Origin: Rhodobacteraceae bacterium NBU2976
GTDB taxonomy: Bacteria; Pseudomonadota; Alphaproteobacteria; Rhodobacterales; Rhodobacteraceae
Length of the DNA: 64,000 nt
Direction: 5' to 3'
Assembly (NCBI GenBank): GCA_023630215.1
Contig: JALPRQ010000002.1
Location: forward strand, 310,001 to 374,000
Of the stretch, positions 60,740 through 64,000 are shown one piece after another. The position numbers and the translations under genes are program-made. Position 1 is the first letter of the stretch; each line of letters starts with the position of its first letter. The notes under the pieces were generated by a model. The model made no database searches. It was not told where the DNA came from and saw nothing but the letters and a program-made list of their open reading frames with translations.

Positions 60740-61648
60740 TCACTTACTGGGATCACCGGTCATCCATGCAACCCCATCACCACGATCCATCGTTACAATC
60801 TGGTTCATATCCGCAGCATCAATTTCAAAGGAAAAGAGATCAAGGTTCTGGCGCATACGGTTGGGGTTAAGACTTTTTGGCAGGACGGCATACCCTTTCT
60901 GCACCCCCCAGCGAAGGAGAAACTGCGCCTCGGTCACATTGTACTTCGCCGCCATGCCTCGAAAGGCGCCTCCGTCAGCTTTCATCTCGTCGGTTTTCGC
61001 GCTGCCTTGACCGTCTTCGATCCGCCACGTCGAAAGCGGCACAAGGCTGCTATAGGCAATCGGCGCGATATCGTTTGCCAGCATATAGGCGACCAAATCC
61101 GGCTTTTGTGACCACGGGTGGAGCTCAATCTGGTTGGCGTCAGGCATTGCCAATCCGGTTTCCTTTATTTCGTCCAGATGCTGTTGGTTAAAGTTGCTGA
61201 CACCCACGGCGCGCGCCTTGCCAGCCTTTTGAATATCCAGCAGTGCCTCCCATTGTTCCAACCGCAAGTCGCCGCCATATGGGGCGTGGATGAGATAGAG
61301 ATCAACATAATCCAATCCCAGCCGGGACAGGCTCGCGTCACATTCCACAAGCGTTTCTGCGCCGGTTTTAGGGGCATCTCCCCACGCCGGATTGCCGGGC
61401 CAGAGTTTGGTGGTGACAAAAATGTTGTCGCGGGTTTGGTTGGTGTTTTTCAAACCCTCCCGAATACCTGCCCCAACTTCGCTTTCATTCTGGTAACCCG
61501 ACGCCGTGTCAATATGTCGATAGCCAATCCCGATCGCCGTGCTGACTGCCGCTTGGGCATCCTCGTTTGAAATAAGATATGTGCCATAACCAACGGCAGG
61601 GATGGACGTGTTGGCGTTCAGGGGAAAACTGTGATCTGGGTTCGACAT
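60740..61648 (-). CDS. Aldo/keto reductase
   Basis: 302 residues. Family signatures are IDTASGYQNESEVGAGIREGL, LYLIHAPYGG with the catalytic His, and the NADPH-binding end VLPKSLNPNRMRQNLDLF. It belongs to the YvgN/2,5-DKG reductase-like branch and probably reduces reactive aldehydes. It is divergent from an AraC-family gene (gap 161 bases), a common regulator-target pair. About 245 bases between it and the TetR gene hold no gene, only the operator. Confidence 0.9.
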   Translation of the reverse strand: MSNPDHSFPLNANTSIPAVGYGTYLISNEDAQAAVSTAIGIGYRHIDTASGYQNESEVGAGIREGLKNTNQTRDNIFVTTKLWPGNPAWGDAPKTGAETLVECDASLSRLGLDYVDLYLIHAPYGGDLRLEQWEALLDIQKAGKARAVGVSNFNQQHLDEIKETGLAMPDANQIELHPWSQKPDLVAYMLANDIAPIAYSSLVPLSTWRIEDGQGSAKTDEMKADGGAFRGMAAKYNVTEAQFLLRWGVQKGYAVLPKSLNPNRMRQNLDLFSFEIDAADMNQIVTMDRGDGVAWMTGDPSK

Positions 61649-61809
61649 GGGGCGTCCTCGTATGATGATTTCGGTTGACTTACCTTAGGCATGAAATGGG
61701 GTTTGGTCCTGTCTATTCCTCCGAAATACTTGCCTGATCCTCCGAGCGTTGCTGTTTTTGCGTGATACGTGTTGGGAAAACTGCTAGGACAGTTTTCAAG
61801 GAGGCTGCC

Positions 61810-62682
61810 ATGTCACTTGATCAACTTCAGACACTTGCAATGCAATATATGTCAATAAATTCGGATGAATCGGATGCTCCATTGCCGGCACTGCACATTC
61901 TGAACAAAGACCATGTCAGCACATTCGAGGCGACTGTCTATAATCCTGTGATATGCCTGATACTACAAGGCAGCAAAGAAACGCATATTGGCACGCAATC
62001 CGTTTCACTGACGCGCGGCGATGCGTTACTGGTCAGTCACGACCTTCCAGTGACCTCTAAAATCACGAAAGCCAGCCCAGAATGCCCGTACCTCGCGCTT
62101 ATTCTGTCGTTGGACATTGGGCTTGTTCGCAGCCTTTACGACCAAGTGGGCGAGGTCGCGTCCGATGACGCCCATGCCAAATCCCTGTCGAAAAGCCAAG
62201 CTGATCCAGCATGGATTGAACCGCTGACACGCTATATAAGGTTAGCTGACAATCGGTTAGAGGCTCAGGTGCTCGGCCCGCTTATCCTCAAGGAAATCCA
62301 CTTTCGGCTGCTGATGTCGCCGATGGGTGGCATGCTAAGGAACCTGCTGTCGGTTGACAGCCACGCCAGTCGCATTGCCAAGGCCATCGCCAGAATCAGG
62401 GCAAAGTTCCGTGAACCGCTGGTTGTTGCAGACCTTGCGAAACTTACAGGCATGAGCCAATCCTCGTTTCACGAACATTTCAAGGCGATCACTGGCACAA
62501 CGCCGCTGCAATACCAAAAAGACCTGAGAATGATCGAAGCGCGCAACCTGCTGGCCCGTGGTGTACATACGGTCTCGGTCGCCGGGTTCGAAGTCGGGTA
62601 TGAAAGCCCCACACATTTTAGTCGCGATTATTCCCGAAAGTTCGGTTGCTCGCCCAAACATCATCTTGCCCAGGCTCTTTAG
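61810..62682 (+). CDS. AraC family regulator with AraC_N-type cupin domain
   Basis: 290 residues. The N-terminal cupin-like part (PALHILNKDHVSTFEATVYNPVICLILQGSKE) is of the AraC_N (YqhC-like) type. The C-terminal pair of HTH motifs starts at REPLVVADLAKLTGMSQSSFHEHF and ends HFSRDYSRKFGCSP. YqhC-like regulators respond to aldehydes and activate aldo/keto reductases, which fits the divergent AKR gene at 60740. AAGGAGG precedes the ATG at 61810. Confidence 0.92.
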   Translation: MSLDQLQTLAMQYMSINSDESDAPLPALHILNKDHVSTFEATVYNPVICLILQGSKETHIGTQSVSLTRGDALLVSHDLPVTSKITKASPECPYLALILSLDIGLVRSLYDQVGEVASDDAHAKSLSKSQADPAWIEPLTRYIRLADNRLEAQVLGPLILKEIHFRLLMSPMGGMLRNLLSVDSHASRIAKAIARIRAKFREPLVVADLAKLTGMSQSSFHEHFKAITGTTPLQYQKDLRMIEARNLLARGVHTVSVAGFEVGYESPTHFSRDYSRKFGCSPKHHLAQAL

Positions 62683-62707
62683 GCCGCCGTCTCACAAAGG
62701 ATCACCC

Positions 62708-64000
62708 ATGACCGCAGAATTCATGTTTATCACCTTCACCCTGTTTCTGGCCGGTATGATCGCTGTTCCACTGGCCTCGCGCTTTGGTCTTGGCTCGGTT
62801 CTTGGCTATTTGATCGCTGGCATTGTAATCGGGCCGGTCCTTCACTGGGCAGGTGTGGATGTTGTTGCGCTGCAACATTTCACCGAATTTGGCGTTGTCA
62901 TGATGCTGTTCGTGATCGGGCTGGAAATGCAGCCCAAGGTCCTGTGGGCCATGCGGGCACGGATATTCCTGCTTGGTGGATTACAAGTCGGGGCAACGGC
63001 GGCCGGGGTCATGGCGGTGGCGATGATTTTCGGGCAGCCATGGACGGTGGCGCTGGCGATCGGCCTGATATTCGCACTGTCTTCAACCGCCATTGTGACC
63101 CAAACGATGAACGAAAAAGGCTTGATGCGAAGCGATGGCGGGCAGGCGAGCTTTTCTGTCCTTCTGTTTCAGGATATCGCCGTGATCCCCATGTTGGCGC
63201 TGATCCCGCTATTGGCCCTGCCCGAGCTGTCAGAGGCCTTAAGCCACGGCGACACGCACGGCAGTGACCATGGCGAAGCAGGCCTATCCCTAAACCTTGT
63301 CGAAGGACTCCCCGGCTGGCAAACGGCGCTGCTTACCTTGGCGGCGGTTGGGTTGGTCATTCTAGCGGGACGCTATCTGACCGGACCGGTATTTCGCTAT
63401 ATCGCCGCGGCACGCCTGCGCGAGCTGTTCGTCAGCACGGCCCTGATGATGGTCGTTGGCATTGCGCTTTTGATGACGATGGTTGGACTGTCGCCTGCGC
63501 TTGGCACCTTCTTGGCCGGTGTCGTGATGGCTAACAGCGAATACCGGCATGAACTGGAAAGCGATATTGCCCCCTTCAAAGGCATTTTTCTGGGTGTGTT
63601 CTTCATCACCGTCGGTGCAAGTGTCGATTTTGCCCTTCTGGGGGATAACCTGTTGACGGTTTTTGGGTTGACCATTGGATTGATCGTGCTGAAAGCGGCG
63701 GTTCTGTATGTGCTTGGCCATATCTTCAAACTTGGCGGCGGTGACAAATGGCTATTTGCGCTTGGTCTCGCTCAGGCGGGCGAGTTCGGATTTGTGCTCG
63801 TCTCCTTTACCGTCGCCAACGCCGTTATTCCCGGACCCGTCGCGGATTTGTTGTTGCTTATCGTCGCATTATCGATGCTGCTTACACCTGCACTGTTCAT
63901 TTGCTACGACAAACTGATTGCACCGCGATATTCCCGCCAGCAAGCCAAGGACGCAGACGAAATCACATCGCACGCCAAGATTATCATCGCTGGGCATGGA
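62708..64000 (+). CDS. KefB/KefC-type CPA2 cation:proton antiporter (3' end outside window)
   Basis: 431 residues are present, with the chain running off the window. The N-terminal part holds the CPA2 transmembrane domain: IGLEMQPKVLWAMRARIF, ALSSTAIVTQTMNEKGL, FQDIAVIPMLALIP with the Q-D of the ion site, and SPALGTFLAGVVMANSEYRHELESDI. After residue 415 AKIIIAGHG begins a TrkA-N (RCK) domain. KefB/C systems release potassium when glutathione adducts form, protecting against electrophiles. The gene lies 25 bases after the AraC gene and near an aldo/keto reductase gene, so an aldehyde or electrophile stress unit is likely. Confidence 0.9.
   Translation, partial: MTAEFMFITFTLFLAGMIAVPLASRFGLGSVLGYLIAGIVIGPVLHWAGVDVVALQHFTEFGVVMMLFVIGLEMQPKVLWAMRARIFLLGGLQVGATAAGVMAVAMIFGQPWTVALAIGLIFALSSTAIVTQTMNEKGLMRSDGGQASFSVLLFQDIAVIPMLALIPLLALPELSEALSHGDTHGSDHGEAGLSLNLVEGLPGWQTALLTLAAVGLVILAGRYLTGPVFRYIAAARLRELFVSTALMMVVGIALLMTMVGLSPALGTFLAGVVMANSEYRHELESDIAPFKGIFLGVFFITVGASVDFALLGDNLLTVFGLTIGLIVLKAAVLYVLGHIFKLGGGDKWLFALGLAQAGEFGFVLVSFTVANAVIPGPVADLLLLIVALSMLLTPALFICYDKLIAPRYSRQQAKDADEITSHAKIIIAGHG

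Overview
The window comes from the chromosome of an alphaproteobacterium, most likely a marine Rhodobacterales (Roseobacter-group) bacterium. The evidence is the gene set: MipZ instead of MinCD, the DUF1013 regulator TrcR, a class I lysyl-tRNA synthetase, COQ9 divergent from rpsU, an NDUFS4-like complex I subunit gene, and TTAA-N7-TTAA sites of the CtrA type. Coding density is high and the sequence is moderately GC-rich. The exception is an AT-richer stretch around 45.1-46.0 kb.

Layout. 1-3.5 kb: a truncated membrane spermidine-synthase-like gene, tRNA-Arg(CCG), a glycosyltransferase-like gene and a small exported protein. 3.6-6.8 kb: a chromate operon (rhodanese-ChrB fusion, ChrA) with an iron-type alcohol dehydrogenase. 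6.8-17.4 kb: housekeeping genes (rpsU, COQ9, a class IV aminotransferase, RNase T2, TrcR, an SDR, an rRNA methyltransferase, ClpS, a SPOR-tailed DD-carboxypeptidase, MipZ, rpmE). 17.4-24.8 kb: the minus-strand ffh-rpsP-rimM-trmD-rplS ribosome-biogenesis block. It carries extra small genes and is broken between rimM and trmD by a GST gene and an AraC-family gene. The ffh gene has a leader that folds into an 8-bp closing stem holding three hairpins. 25-41 kb: DUF1697, GNAT, TrhO, an MFS transporter, ZapE, TopA, an outer-membrane barrel, RNase R, a lytic transglycosylase, a sulfide:quinone-oxidoreductase-like flavoprotein, TerB, LysK and MAPEG. 41-48.5 kb: a split YeeE/YedE transporter with an upstream palindrome, a large beta-helix protein with a CtrA-like promoter element, and an Abi_C abortive-infection gene overlapping the end of uvrB. 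48.5-52.4 kb: a complex I subunit, a glutathionyl-hydroquinone reductase, a SnoaL-like secreted protein divergent from a LysR regulator, and an aldo/keto reductase.

The most unusual part is 52.4-57.7 kb on the minus strand. In transcription order it holds a Tat-exported protein with nine SGPSS-type pentapeptide repeats and a two-cysteine tail, two strong RNA hairpins, a fusion of an HPr-kinase-like P-loop domain with a C-terminal PqqD-like domain, a second Tat-exported protein with a PepSY-like domain, an OmpR-type response regulator, a sensor kinase and a GIN-domain exported protein. The two exported proteins share a leader far beyond what a Tat signal needs. PqqD domains are peptide-leader recognition elements in RiPP pathways, so the locus looks like a peptide or exported-protein modification system under its own two-component control. 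I do not recognise it as a described system. 57.7-64 kb: a TetR-CPBP-MFS cassette with a perfect palindromic operator, then an aldo/keto reductase, a divergent AraC regulator and a truncated KefB/C-type antiporter.

All functional assignments rest on motifs read from translated sequence. No database search was run.
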